Assembly (NCBI GenBank): GCA_021292105.1
Contig: CM037870.1
Span: 14,665,234-14,729,233 of the forward strand
Reading direction: 5' to 3'
DNA length: 64,000 nt
DNA from: Anadara kagoshimensis
Lineage: Eukaryota > Mollusca > Bivalvia > Arcoida > Arcidae
Of this stretch, positions 23,301 to 35,347 are shown piece after piece; within the stretch, counting starts at the first letter, position 1; the number at the start of each line of letters is the position of its first letter. Both the position numbers and the translations under genes were made by a program. The notes below the pieces were generated by a model. The model did not search any database, was not told the DNA's origin, and saw nothing but the letters and a program-made list of their open reading frames with translations.

Positions 23301-23620
23301 TTAAATGCGGTATTTATCATATCTTTATGCTAGGGAAATATAATTTATTTGACTTCTTTGAAAATATCATTGATAAGTTGAATGATTAACAATCATTTTC
23401 TTCAAACTGAAACAATAAATGTTACCGACTGTATTCAAAACTAACTCCGCTGTTATCCGCGATCAGTTGGAGTGTAATTGTTGCAGTGAAAGTATACAAG
23501 AAAACTTACTAGCAGCCAATATACTGTCACAGGACGAGAGTGGAACCATTACTTTTGGCTTTTTCTTCGCTTCGACGATCCCAGCTTCCGGAAGACGTAC
23601 ACCGGAGTTTACATACTGTG
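20386..23620. mobile_element. 3.2-kb element with 54-bp inverted termini inside a minisatellite
   Basis: 20386-20439 and 23567-23620 are reverse complements with one mismatch, both running inward from cacagtatgtaaactccggt. On both outer sides lies the same tatttcgtatat-type array in the same orientation, as expected if the element inserted into one array. A SINE at 22648 lies inside. No coding frame recognised. Confidence 0.65.
22648..22975 (+). mobile_element. SINE family 1, near full length
   Basis: tRNA-like head (ccatagttcagttggtaatg; gtgggttcggaatcc as B box) followed by family body and tail. Confidence 0.8.
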
Positions 23621-23890
23621 TATTTTGTATACATGTATTTGCAATAGTTATTTCGATTTATATATAGACATAGAGTTTCGTATAATCACAATAGTTGTAT
23701 GGTATTTTTGAATAAGTACATGTATATCGTATATCCAAAACTGTATTTCGTATATTAAAACTAGTTATTTCGAATTTTCGAAAAGGTATTTTGTATATTC
23801 ATAATGGTTGTACAGTATTTTCGAAATAGTATTTCGTATATTCACAATATTTTGGATTTCGATTTAGTTTTTCTTATATCCAAAGTAGTT
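23621..23890. repeat. tatttcgtatat minisatellite, right part
   Basis: Same units and orientation as 20040-20385, more diverged; probably the other half of one array split by the element at 20386-23620. Confidence 0.75.
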
Positions 23891-23934
23891 ATCCTGCCAC
23901 CCATCAAACGATCTGCCACAAGTGTAATAATGTT

Positions 23935-24296
23935 TGGTTAAATGTTGCTTAACGTCGCATCAGCAATTTTTCAGCTATTCGCGACGAGAACTATTAAATT
24001 AATCTCTATGGATTAATCTATGAACAATTTCGTGTACGCATGTGAAGTGCGAGTGTGTTGTATGGTCTGCTTTGTACTAACGCGCACTCAAGGCGACTTT
24101 AACGTGCTAGCTCACAGAGTCAGTATGCAGACAAGCCTACCAGTCTATTATACTGATACCAGATGAACCAGTAAAGGCCAACGGCTAGGAAAATTCACTG
24201 TCCCACATGTGGTCTGAGCAGGACTCGAACTCACAGCGGTGAGAGACCCTGGATTTGTAGACTGACGTCTTATTCATTAGGCCACCGCGGCCTCTG
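23935..24296 (-). mobile_element. tRNA-headed SINE, third family
   Basis: On the minus strand: ccgcggtggcctaatgaata head and gtgagttcgagtcctgctc B box. A ~270-bp body follows and ends in cgacgttaagcaac. Confidence 0.75.
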
Positions 24297-24322
24297 TAAC
24301 AAAGATTTACTTAATACATTAC

Positions 24323-24585
24323 CTTGACGGGTTTTCCCACTTTGCCAACTTTGAAATAAATGCTGGAAAATGCTTTACATTTTTCAGATTTAGAAATATC
24401 ATTAGTTTCAAAAGCTATCTGGAGACCGCCAGCTGCCCAACCATACATATCAAGGTCATATATACAACTGTATCCAACACTATTAATGTCCTCGAAATCC
24501 TTTCCATTTTGGGAAATCCGAAGTATCTTTTTGGAATAACCTGACTCTATTGTAACAGCCGGCTTGCAGGGGTTTTTAATTAAAC
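24323..24585 (-). CDS. Gene B, CUB-like exon 1
   Basis: Acceptor TTTCAG at 24586-24591 and donor GTAATG below 24323; 263 nt, entering in phase 1. Cys occurs at NPC, GYSC and EKC, with the fourth (LRC) at the start of the next exon. The spacing (about 33, 28 and 21 residues) and the hydrophobic GLQIAFE after the second Cys resemble a divergent CUB domain. This is pattern reading, not a profile match. Confidence 0.75.
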
Positions 24586-24713
24586 CTGAAATATGAACAA
24601 ACAAACTCAGTGATTAGAATGCGGTCTATATAAACTACAGTACTTCGAAAGTTTAACGCTCAGCTAAAGAATAAGTACCGATTTAGCAGTTCATTTCGTC
24701 CCCTCGTTACCTA

Positions 24714-24901
24714 TACAGTCAAACCTGTCTATAAAGACCACCCAATGGAAGCGGTAAAAGTGGCCTTTATGGACAGGTTGTCTTGTGCCTTTATATACGT
24801 GTTCAAATTATATGAATAAAGAACAGTTGATATAATTCTACTGGCCTTTATAAGCAGGTGACCCTTATATAGAGGTGACCTTAAAGGCAGGTTGGACTGT
24901 A
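24714..24901. mobile_element. Palindromic MITE (acagtcaaacctg family)
   Basis: Ends tacagtcaaacctgtctata and aaggcaggttggactgta; about 188 bp with TA at both ends. Confidence 0.8.
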
Positions 24902-24998
24902 TCTTGGTAGCTGCTATACAGTAAAGACCTGAGCTAGAGTATTAGTGCCAAATAAGCCAGTCATCATCTGGACTGCTCGTTAGCTAGATCTCGACGTA

Positions 24999-25248
24999 GG
25001 TAGTGACTGTTCTTTCGCCAAGCACTCGGCATTACGAAATGACGGTCACGGTTCTTTCGGATGGGAACTTAAAATAAACGAGGTCCCGTGTCTTGGTAGG
25101 CTTGGCACGATAAAGAACCCTGCTGTATAATGCTATAAGCGCAACGCACAGAAAAAATTTCTGCACCTTCGCCTATAGCTGGCGACGTCTCGATATAAGT
25201 GAAATAATCTTGACTGTGACGTTAAACACCATTACTCAACTCAACTCG
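24999..25248 (+). mobile_element. SINE family 1, 5'-truncated, nested in another element
   Basis: Starts at tagtgactgttctttcgcc and runs to the actcaactcaact tail. It interrupts the inverted-terminus element at 24640-25345. Confidence 0.8.
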
Positions 25249-25349
25249 TTTTTTGGCCACAAGCTGATCGATATCTTGGCTACTCGACAGCCATTTTGTA
25301 CGTTCTGTGTTAAACTTTAGACAGGTCTGTATTGTATATCTTCCGGTAG

Positions 25350-28190
25350 GTTTTCGATTATCTCAATCACTCGGCAGCCGGTCTTCGACTCTTTCTCGTT
25401 AGATCAGTGTTAAGGAGGCTCGAGTGAAATAAATTTTAGAAGAGAGTCGCTAGACTGGGTCCCGTCACCAAACATGATGACGTAAAATGGTTTTTGTTAT
25501 CTGCTATTTTAATCGCTAATTAAAACACATATTCGAGTTAATATTCTGATATATGTTCAAAAACATACGTAAAATATGGTACTAAACCTTATTTAAAATA
25601 ACGATGATAACGTCACATACGTTTACGACATATGACGTTTTACGGCATTAATACATCAAAACAGCAGCAAATTTACACAAGAGAAAGAGAAATACAATTA
25701 AATACAAAACCAAAAAGCCGAAGATCACAAGGAATAGTACTTAAAAATCTATGAATCGTACGTTTATGCTACATCGGATTTATCTGCCGCGGTTTTCCTT
25801 GTAATGCCGACATCAGTGGCATCAAAACGCACCGACCGTCGATGGTCACAACTTTCCGTCATCTGGCTCCACAGTACAGGCAGAGTGTTATACTTAGGCT
25901 AGCAAGTTATTTAGCTAACACTGTACGAACAAATCTAGTAAGATGTCGCGTGCATACGTTTTATTGGATATTTACTTGTGTCTGTGACGTCTAATATTTT
26001 GGGTCACAGCCAGTTATGTTTGTGTGTTTTGTATCGTCGACCGTCCTAAAATCGAGAGCGTCCTAAGATTCGAGGCCATTTTTGTTTTCAGTTATTATAC
26101 GCGAATATCGTCTCTGCAATGACAATTTCATGCATTAAAGACAAAATTTAGGTATTTACTGTGAAACTATCCAGAAAAATCAGTTGTCTATTTTTCAGCT
26201 CTCAAATTCTTGTTGCGTTAGCAAATTTAGTTCGTTTTCTATTAGAGTCTCGAATCACGGACGGTCGAGGATACTGAAGTAGCACCTATTGGAGCTGCTC
26301 AGTTCCACATGCACCGTGCGTGTTTTTCAATTCATTAAAAAAAAAAACAATGCAGAACTAAACTCTTTATATATATTATGGATATTTTGTTTTAAAATTC
26401 ATAATAAATCTAGACCTTGTCATTGAATAAACAAATAGGAGAAATGTGGCTACCTCACTACAAGTAGAGCAATGGTTTATAGAGTATAGGAAGTCTCCAG
26501 ATCAAATCCCTATCGGACTTTTAATGTTCTTACTGTTGACATGCTTGCCAAATCTAACCAGAAAATAAGGAACATCTGTGTTCTATTTTTCGTGACCAAT
26601 GCATGAAATGAATGGTTCCTCCTACCACAGAACAGGATAAACTAGCCACAGATATGAGGGAAGTGATAAAAAGTACAAGCCTTGAGTAAAAATAAAAAGT
26701 TTGAATTTGTCTTAATGATTTATTATAAATTATATCATTTAAGTGAATATTTTAAAAACTGATTTTTAATGAACTTTAATTCTACAAAGATGACAACTCT
26801 ACAAAAAGTGTAATTTCTTGACGAGGGAATTCAGGTTAAGCAAAGTCAAGTAATCAGCTGCTGATTTCTGTATGGAAAAGAAATAATCTTGACTGCAAAG
26901 CAAGTTCCTGTGTAATACATGTACTGGTAAATTAAATTAACTATATAATATATTTTTCACATGACAGCTCAGTTTTCTCTAAGCAATGTTAATTGTTACA
27001 ATTCCCAACTCAAGCAATGGGGGGTGGGTGGGGGTCTTGAAATGCTGACTAGGCATTGTCAAGATCTGAAGGAAGGATAGTGAATTGAACCAAGCAATCA
27101 GAAGATGAACACCTACTCACAATGCCATGATAAAGAACACTCGGTCACTGCAACAAACATATTGCATGGGTTTAAACATCTACAACTTATTTAGCTGGCA
27201 ACACCTCAATATAAGTGACATAACCTAACCCAGATGCCCAATTGTACCAATCAAATCAATAGCAGGAATAACTCTCATAATTACTTTGAATAAATGACAG
27301 CACATTCACATATTTATTGCAAATCTGATATTTAATCACAACTGCAGTTTTTACATTTTAACAAATGATCTCTCACTATCCACACATGTGTTAAGTATAA
27401 TGCTTTAAAACGTATATGTGTATCTCTTATCCACATGCATTGCTGTAATTCTTAAATATACACTTGTCATGCCTCCTCAAATAAACATAAATTGTTTATA
27501 CATTAATGAAAGTATCACAATTAAAAATTGTCATCAAACTCCTATAAACACGATCAACTATCCCTGTATTGTAATATATTTGCATATCAAAGTATCATAT
27601 ATATAATATGCGACATTTATTGTATCAAGTCGTAACAGGAAACTTTTGTATGCGCATCCGTGAATAGCGTAGAATATTTCTGCGCAGAGTAACATGTTGG
27701 CGCTATGGGGATTTAACATGTTGAAAACTAAGGCAAATGGCAGCCCCTGTTGCGCATATGATGTAAAACGTCACCAAGGACATCACTTCCGGTGTAAAGA
27801 TCGTCATTTTCACCATGTAAAATTCCCGTAGTGCCAACATTTTCCTTTCTACAGAAATACGTTCTGACAATCGCGGATGTGCATACAGATTTTCTGTTAC
27901 GACTAGGTACAAGTCGGTGAATTATATCAATTTTTATTTAGATTTATTTGATTTTCTATGGAAAAGAGCGTAACTTCACTGTCACAAACAAACTGGATCT
28001 GACAGTAATACTGTTTTCCAAATATTACGGGCAGGTAAAATTTAAACCTGATCAAAAGTTCTGTTAACAGACATATTTGGTGCATAATGGGGTTATCCAG
28101 CAACACGGAAAATAATTTTTGCACTAATGCATTACCGGAGGGCCGGGGTTACGATGTCTGGCTCTCTTGAAAGGGACACTGAGTTCTTAT
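25350..28190. other. Gene-poor region upstream of gene B; possible missing first exons
   Basis: Gene B's start and signal-peptide exon should lie on the minus strand above 24585, but none could be identified. Around 27660-27900 base composition is less AT-rich. It holds a cacttccggtgt (ETS-type) word and short frames on both strands. This could be a promoter or a small unrecognised gene. Confidence 0.3.
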
Positions 28191-28194
28191 ATTA

Positions 28195-28395
28195 TAATCA
28201 TAAACAAAAATGCCAGTCCATGCACATATCACAATTCCAAAAGTAAGAACTTTGAAACCTGGCAAAAATTAAACACATGAACATCTACCAGTGAATGGAT
28301 CCGGTTGATCCGAAAAAGTAAGCACCTTCTGTCCAGCTAGCTATACCAGCGACGGGTAAATTGAAAAGGAATGAAAGGATGGAATTATGGGACGT
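28195..28395 (-). repeat. Element R copy
   Basis: Reverse orientation with gcaccttctgtccagctagc. Confidence 0.6.
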
Positions 28396-28808
28396 CACTC
28401 TTCCAGAGCTTCGCTTGTGGGTACTCTAGTAGTAGGAAGAATATAAAAGAAGACGCAGATTCACAATCATGTGCTTTAATAAATTCTAAATTTAAAAAAA
28501 AAAATATATCTAAAAAATAATAATTACCGGCTCCATTAGTATAACAAATCAAATCCAACATAAAACAAAGAAATGATATTGTTTTATGTTCAGGTCCACT
28601 CTGGGTTTCATTTTTTTCTCCAGGATTTGTTGTGTACCAGTTTCTTTTAGTTAACACCCACAACAAATATTTAGATCTGAAATATACAATGTCATGAATA
28701 TAATATGGGTACTGTCTTTTAAACACACCGAAAAATGCAGTCAAACTTCGAGATTTTTGGCGGTTACCTAAATTCATTTGATGAATGGAGATTCCCGGAG
28801 TCAACATG

Positions 28809-29136
28809 TTGAGTAAATGTGGTTAACGTCCCAGTCAAGAAAGTTTAATTTATATCGAGACGTCGTCAGCTTTAATCGAAGGTACAGAAATTTTGCCTGG
28901 TTGCGCGGATAATATTATACAGCCGGGTTCTTTATTGTATCACGAATACCATGACACGGAACCTTCTTCATTTAAGTTCTAATCCGAAAGAACCGCGAAA
29001 TCCATCTCGAAATGCCGTGCTTGGCAAAAGAACAGTAACTATCCGCTTTCAAGTCTTTGGTCAGACCCGGTCGGGGTTCGAACCCATGACTTTAAACTTA
29101 CAGAGAGAACACTCTAACTGAGCTGCCGCAATGGTT
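28809..29136 (-). mobile_element. SINE family 1, near full length
   Basis: The tRNA-like head is at the high-coordinate end (ggcagctcagttagagtg; B box as ggttcgaacccc). The body and tail match the other family 1 copies in this window. Confidence 0.85.
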
Positions 29137-29639
29137 TGAGTCAAAAGAGAAAAAACACATGATAAAAAGTTTATAATATAATCATTCTGACAGAGCTCCA
29201 GATAAGAGGAGTATCTTTAATACCTTTTAATTTTTTTGAAAATACTCTTTAAATTGTAAATGTAAGGGTATCAAAACCCTTGGAAAATCCTCATTACCCT
29301 TTACAATTCTTATAACAGTAGAGCCTGCTATGGGGGTTGAACTCCTGACCCAAGTACCTGTGAAATGCCATCATAGTGTCACAATGAAGATGATGTTACT
29401 GTATTATTGTTAGGAGTTATACTTATTTGAATAAATGGCTTTAAAAAATGAAAATACTCTTTACATTTTTATGGATCAGTGTTGATACTCTTTAGATTTT
29501 CAGGATACCCTTTAGAAAAAAAAGTAGGTGGTAATATCCCTTCATGTCAAATTCTAATCTGGAGCTCTGTTCTGATATCACACCCTATCAGTCTGTTTCA
29601 CTATTTATTAAGTATCCTTTTATATTACAGGGGACAAAA

Positions 29640-29945
29640 TTTGGATGGGGTTTTTACAATGGCAAATAAAGTTAAACAGGTGAACTTCAACCAGGGAAGT
29701 GAGACCGGGTTCTCCGGAAGAATAAGCAAATCTTGTTAATCTAGCTACACCCACCACGTTAGTAATCAAAGTTGAGATTGAAAGGAGCGTGCATAGAACT
29801 ATATGAAATCGAATATATCAAGGGAATTTTGAAGATACCATACTTATCAACAATATAGTGATGACGACCAATAAACTTGTTGATGGCCTTGATAAGTCCG
29901 TGCTTGCCATATCTACTTATTTGTGAGCACCTTGCTTCGTTGTAT
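29640..29945 (-). repeat. Element R copy
   Basis: Reverse orientation with ccagggaagtgagaccgggt; ends at cttgcttcgttgtataaag. Confidence 0.65.
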
Positions 29946-30239
29946 AAAGTTCATTTCACACTAGAAGATTATGATGTGCCTTATATAGTCAAGGATACCG
30001 TATTTCAGAAAGTGCGACTTATCGACAAAAAATAGGCATAGGCTGTAACACGTCACCAGTTATTTTCTCTTTTCAAAATATATTTTAATGCTATATAGTG
30101 GTGGCGGACCAAGGTGGTGGGATGACCAGGGGTCGGACCCCCTTTATTCCTGTCCATGATATTATATACATGCATGTATATAACGTATTATATATGTTGC
30201 TCAGATTGCAGGAAAGTGCAGGATTCCATGCTTAATTTA

Positions 30240-30430
30240 AAAGATTTTCTGGGGAAGCATGCGATGAGTTCGCGGACCATGGTGGAGGAACCCAGATTGC
30301 CCCGGATGAAAGCCATCCAAAACTTAGGCAAGTAAACTGACAAACCGTCTAGCACTGGGGTCTGTCCCGAGTGGGATTCGAACTTGAGCGATGAGAAGCT
30401 ATTTAGGCAACTCGACCACCGAGTCCCAAT
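30240..30430 (-). mobile_element. tRNA-headed SINE, family uncertain
   Basis: On the minus strand it starts gggactcggtggtcgagttg with a tcgaatcccactcgg B-box-like part. A region rich in gtttacttgcctaag follows. Confidence 0.6.
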
Positions 30431-31779
30431 AAATAAAAAAGATGCAACAAACACGGTTTTAAATATATCAAACAAAATTGACCTGTCATTAGGGATATGC
30501 TGATGACCCATCCCGAATTTGCGGGGTAACTAGATCTAGTATTATCAGGATAAATAAATAAATATAATAAATAAATAAATAAATAATACATGTTTAATTT
30601 ACGATGATGTAAACGAAAAAGTATAATTATGTGTTCCCTATGCATAAATGTTCTGGCACATAAGAAATATTGAAATTAAAGGTCAAGCGGACAGGTCAAT
30701 GAGTTGTTTTTCTATTCACCTATGACAAGGTCGATCAGTCAAGTCAAACTTGTTAAACTAGTCGCACCTGCTGTTGTTTTGTAGATCTGACGGATGAAAA
30801 TACCCCATCTCCGGACCAAAAATCGTGTGACATCGAATGAGTATCGGACAAAAATTGATAAAAATTAACTTAAATTTTCCTATAAGTGTTGTTTTTTTTC
30901 AATCAACAACACAAACAAGGTCAATATTTGATCAACCAGAGACATATTCAGCAATTAATGGGCGTTTCTGCCCACTGAACGGTCAACTGACCAATAAGCT
31001 ATAAATACCTTACCTATATCAGTTTACGATATGTCGCTGTATCCCTCGACCACTTTTCATAAAAATAACATACTCAATATGTGTGTGAAGGATTGACATT
31101 ATTGAGAAATATAGCCTCATCATTTTTCAAAACACATATATCCTACTGGAAGTACAAAAGCTTTCTTAAAGCTCCATAATTGTAACCTCTGTTAATATGC
31201 CCGTTTGAATTATCTCCCTTTACGAACTAAACCACTCTTCCGTCCTTTGCCGTGTAACAATATATTAATTCCTACGAATGAATAGGGGATGATGTGCTAC
31301 AGTACAGATCTGTCGAAGCTTGCAATTTAACGAAAAAAGTCAAAGCACTGATGTCGAGTGGCCGAAGTTATGCATAGCCAACTAGTGGCAAAAATAAATA
31401 AATAAATAAAAATCTGCCAAGAAATGGATAGCATCGACTGAAAAGGTGTCGCGATATAGGCAGAGATGGTGCTAGATTCGTAAGCTTATTGTTCAACTTT
31501 CGACAGGTCTGCACAGTATAGTGCATATATACAGTACAGGCATGTCGAAAGATTAACTAACATTGAGCTAAAGAAAGGGCAACAAAGATCGATTAATTAG
31601 TGACCGAGATAGTGATAGCTAGTGATCGAAAAGCTCATGAGATACATTGAAGCTTCCTAAAAACTGTCATGAGACATGTGGCCGAGAGGAGCTGTCGATT
31701 TGGTATTTACCCGTCAGCTCGGTGTTAAACATTCGACAGGTCTGTACTGTAAATACCAACTACGGCGATGTATACTTAA

Positions 31780-32012
31780 GTACAGGCCTGTCGAAAGTTT
31801 AACATCGTGCTAAAGAATGAGTTAGTGCCGAATCGGCAGTAAATTCCGGCCCCTCGTTAGCTATACCTACATGGCTTTTCGGCCGGCAGCTGCTATCTAT
31901 CACAAGGCAGCTTTCCGACCATTAACTAACTTTATCTTGGCTACTTGCCAGCCGAATTTCGACTCATTTTCATAAGGCCAGTGTTAATCTTTCGACAGGC
32001 CTGTACTGTAAC
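31780..32012. mobile_element. MITE with gacaggcctgt-cgaaag termini
   Basis: Left cagtacaggcctgtcgaaag-like end, right ctttcgacaggcctgtactg; about 230 bp between. Related ends also occur near 31480-31560, 31725-31760 and 33420-33770. Confidence 0.7.
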
Positions 32013-32397
32013 TCTTACCGATGTCAACCGATTTTTGTGCTGTAATGAACAGACTGCAATACAGAAAAGATTTTAAAACACATTTGCTAGCATTTAGTAT
32101 ATTATTTTAGAAACAATTTTCAATTTGTTGTGGTTTATGGGATATAAGGAAGATTTTGCGAAGCAATTTATGATACGTGTTGCCACTTACAAAATCTTGT
32201 TAATACCCCGTAAAGCACAACAAATTGAAAGTTATTTCTTATATTTACCACATTAAACATTGAGCCTGCTTGGCACACTTCATGTAAACATCGTTCTTGT
32301 AAATGAGTTTATGTAAGAAAAAAATCAGCGATTGCAAAAAAATATTATATGTATGATTTGGAGTCTCATATACAATGTTCAAATACATTATAACAAG

Positions 32398-32538
32398 ATA
32401 CAATCCAACCTTTCTTAAAGGTCACCTGCTTAAAAAGATCAGAATAATTGTATCCTAATTGTTCTTTATGGCCATCTGCCCATAAAGGTCACTTTTACTG
32501 AATCCCTTGTGTGGCCTCTATAGACAGGTTTGACTGTA
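32398..32538. mobile_element. Palindromic MITE, shorter copy
   Basis: Starts tacaatccaacctttcttaa and ends gacaggtttgactgta; same family in inverted sense. Confidence 0.7.
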
Positions 32539-32636
32539 TCTGTTGTAACTCTACAGCTCATGATTGATAAACAAGTGCATTATTAAGGTAATTGTAAAAC
32601 AGGATATGCTGAAAACAATCTTCATCTAATTTAAAG

Positions 32637-32820
32637 TACAGTCAGACCTGTCTACAAAGACCACTCAAGGAAACCAGTAGAAATAGCCTTTATGGACAGG
32701 TGGCCTTTATATACATGTTCAAATAATATGAATAAAGAACAATTGGGATACAAATCTGCTGGCCTTTACAAGCAGACGGTCCTTATGTATAGAGGTGGCA
32801 TTTAAGACAGGTTGGACTGA
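32637..32820. mobile_element. Palindromic MITE, full copy
   Basis: Starts tacagtcagacctgtctac and ends gacaggttggactga, 100 bp from the copy at 32398-32538. Confidence 0.8.
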
Positions 32821-33176
32821 AAACCATCTGCATCTAATTCAGAAAAACGATTTAAATAATCATTGTTCTATCAAATAAGCAAATTATATCATTTAACAAT
32901 AAACTTTTTTTAAATTGTATTAAAAAGTGATAAAAACGAGAAACTGTATTATGTGCTAAAATAAATGCATTAATTAATACAGTTCGTTGCCAGAAGTCAG
33001 TGATTTTCTCCGGACACTCTTATTTCCTCCACTATTTCTGAAGTGACCACCTCGATATAATGAAAGCATCTAAACTGAGGCTAAAATATCATTACTCAAC
33101 TCAATTAAAAAACCACGTTACTATGTTGACTCAACTTACGTCATTACCAAATGTGTTAAAACCGAAATACAGTGTA

Positions 33177-33413
33177 TAGGTAAACAACATTGACCTTTGA
33201 TTCAAATATTCATTATGGACGAGTATATTCAAGAAATAGGGTCCACGCGTGTATATTTCGTCTACTGATGTGGTCTACACTAATCATGGAGAATGTGTAA
33301 ATGTATTAACTGCGAATCCTAACTCTACCTAGGCTATGTATTGGTTGGACCCTCCTATATGAATATACCTGATGAAAGGTCAAACGGGAAGGTCAGTGTT
33401 GTTTGACTATACA
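33177..33413. mobile_element. MITE, same family as 43713-43956
   Basis: Starts tataggtaaacaacattgac with part of the terminus deleted and ends gaaggtcagtgttgtttgac. Confidence 0.7.
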
Positions 33414-33889
33414 CACCTGTCAAAAGGTTATTATTAAGTTAACGAATTAGTGCCGAATCGAAAGCTTATCACGATTCCTTGTTACCCAAATCTTGGCAGC
33501 TTTGCTATCTATTTCTCGACACTATTTGTTAACTAGCTATATCTTTTACCTTTTCCTTTAGGTTAGTTAAGCACTTTAATTTGTACTTCTGAGACCCATT
33601 TGCTGCTACTACTTCGGTTGTCACTTCCGGTCTTAGACACTCTGAATTGAACTTGAAACTGTTGTTCTTCCAAATTTCATTTAGCCTATATACTTCTAGT
33701 GACCACAGGACAGTAGAGTTTCCTTTCCATTTCGTGAGCTGATTGTTAAACTTTCGTCAGGTCTGTGCTGTTTATTTTATGTGTACATTTATTTTATTAC
33801 GTTTTTATATAACTGAAACGAAATAAGTAAATCATTTTAATGACAGAACTTGTAAAATCTGATGTCCGTTTTTGTTTAAATTTTAAAAT

Positions 33890-34427
33890 TTTATAAAAAT
33901 GAATTTAAAGAGTGTATGTGTGTGTGTCAAAGCGTACGCGTGTGTGAAATGAACGTGCAAATAATTCATTGCTACAAACGAAAAATGAGTGATAATACCG
34001 AAAATTGAGGTTTTTTTTCAAATTTTCAATTTATAAAAATGCAATTATGTGGTGTACGTGCGTGTGTACGTGTGTACGCGCGTGTGAAATGAATACTGCT
34101 ACAAACGAAAAATGAGTGATAGTTTTACATTTCACAATATATACCGAAAATTAAGTTTTTTTTTTTAATTTTTAAACTTTATAATCAAAATGAAATTAAA
34201 TGCGGTGTACGTGCTTGTGTCCGTGTCACGGTAAGTGTGTGTAAAATGACTGTGCAAATGATTTACTGCTACGAACGAAAAATGAGTGATAGTTTTTCAT
34301 TTCACAATATATACCGAAAATTAAGTGTTTTTTAAAATTTTCAATTTATAAAAATGCAATTATGTGGTGTACGTGCGTGTGTTCGTATGTACACGCGTGT
34401 TAAACGACTGTGCAAATGATTCACTGC
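33890..34427. repeat. ~170-bp tandem repeat interrupted by the hAT-like element
   Basis: Units contain gtgtacgtgcgtgtgt, gctacaaacgaaaaatgagt and ataccgaaaattaag. A final part resumes at 35121. Confidence 0.8.
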
Positions 34428-35024
34428 CAGGGGCGTAGCTGGGGTGTTTATGATGTGGACGCCTAAAGAGGGCAGGGGGTTTGGGGGCCGCCCTGATGCG
34501 AATTTTCGGCCCTCCAGGGCGCTATTTATCAGAATTTTTCTTATAATTTTATGCTATGCTGTGGTAGTTTTTGTCGTTCTTTTGAGGACTGGTTCATTTT
34601 TAAACCTAAAGACGAGGTACAAGGGGATCTGATGTTGTATGGCATAAGCACTACGAAAACAACACACTCAATAATTGAGAAAGTCAAGTTAAAATGGAAG
34701 TTCAATTAATATAGTGGTGAGGTTAAACGGAGGAGAGGAAATATATTTGTAAATATATTGCGTTAATACATAATGAAACGTGACAATTCTTGTGTATCTG
34801 GATTCTGCTGTTGAGCTGCTGGACTAACTGTGCTCGAGTTATCGGCTTTTGAAGCCGAGAACAAAACAGATAGTTTCAATTGTTTTGCCATGCCGGCAAA
34901 GTCAAGACAACACCGGAACCGCACCTCAGAGGCTATCGAAGTCAGGTATAAACCGAATTCGTATATAACATTTCCGGTGAAGACCAACGGTTTGATATAA
35001 GAAATATTATATTCTCTCTCTCTC

Positions 35025-35068
<44 letters not shown>

Positions 35069-35120
35069 GAAAACGATGTGGACGTTTTTGCGTACAAACG
35101 TACGCCTGGCTACGCCCCTG
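34428..35120. mobile_element. 693-bp hAT-like non-autonomous element
   Basis: Termini are CAGGGGCGTAGC on the left and its reverse complement on the right. The element is flanked by ACTGC at 34423-34427 and 35121-35125. It interrupts a tandem array whose other units give the empty site (cactgctacgaacg). It contains a T tract at 35026-35066. CAGGG-type termini with 5-8 bp duplications are typical of hAT elements. No transposase frame is visible. Confidence 0.75.
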
Positions 35121-35347
35121 ACTGCTACGAACGAAAAATGAGTTATAGTTTAATATACCAAAAATTAACTGTTGCATCTCAACTTCTTTCACCTCTTTCT
35201 AAATGGACTCGTCCATATACTGCCAGACCGAAGTATCAGCAGGGATGTACCAAGATAGAAAATAGATAAGAAATCGGATCTATTTTCATTTTCTGGTAAC
35301 CAGCATAAGAGAGGATCCATCAGCCAGAAGGAAATTTCATTTACAAG

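Larger units (their letters stand above)
13863..24585 (-). pseudogene. Gene B: paralogue of gene A with an in-frame stop (6 visible exons)
   Basis: Exons from 5' to 3' on the minus strand: 24323-24585, 18945-19134, 17759-18000, 16566-16767, 15390-15593, 13863-14134. All junctions are GT-AG and phases agree throughout (1,0,1,0,1,1). Seen: an N-terminal region with four Cys spaced like a CUB domain; a second Cys-containing region paralogous to gene A; an eight-Thr stalk; one hydrophobic helix; and a tail with NPAY, PPPNY, PPDY and PPPSY. Codon 236 of the visible protein (16753-16755) is TAA. The frame is open again downstream for more than 200 codons with conserved motifs. I therefore call it a pseudogene or null allele provisionally; a sequencing error or a secreted short form are real alternatives. 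Orientation is tail-to-tail with gene A. The signal-peptide exon was not found. Confidence 0.75.
24640..25345. mobile_element. Small inverted-terminus element carrying two nested insertions
   Basis: Its ends (cgaaagtttaac and gttaaactttagacagg) match the uninterrupted ~230-bp copy at 31780-32012. Here the sequence is broken at 24714 by the acagtcaaacctg element and at 24999 by a SINE. Confidence 0.65.
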
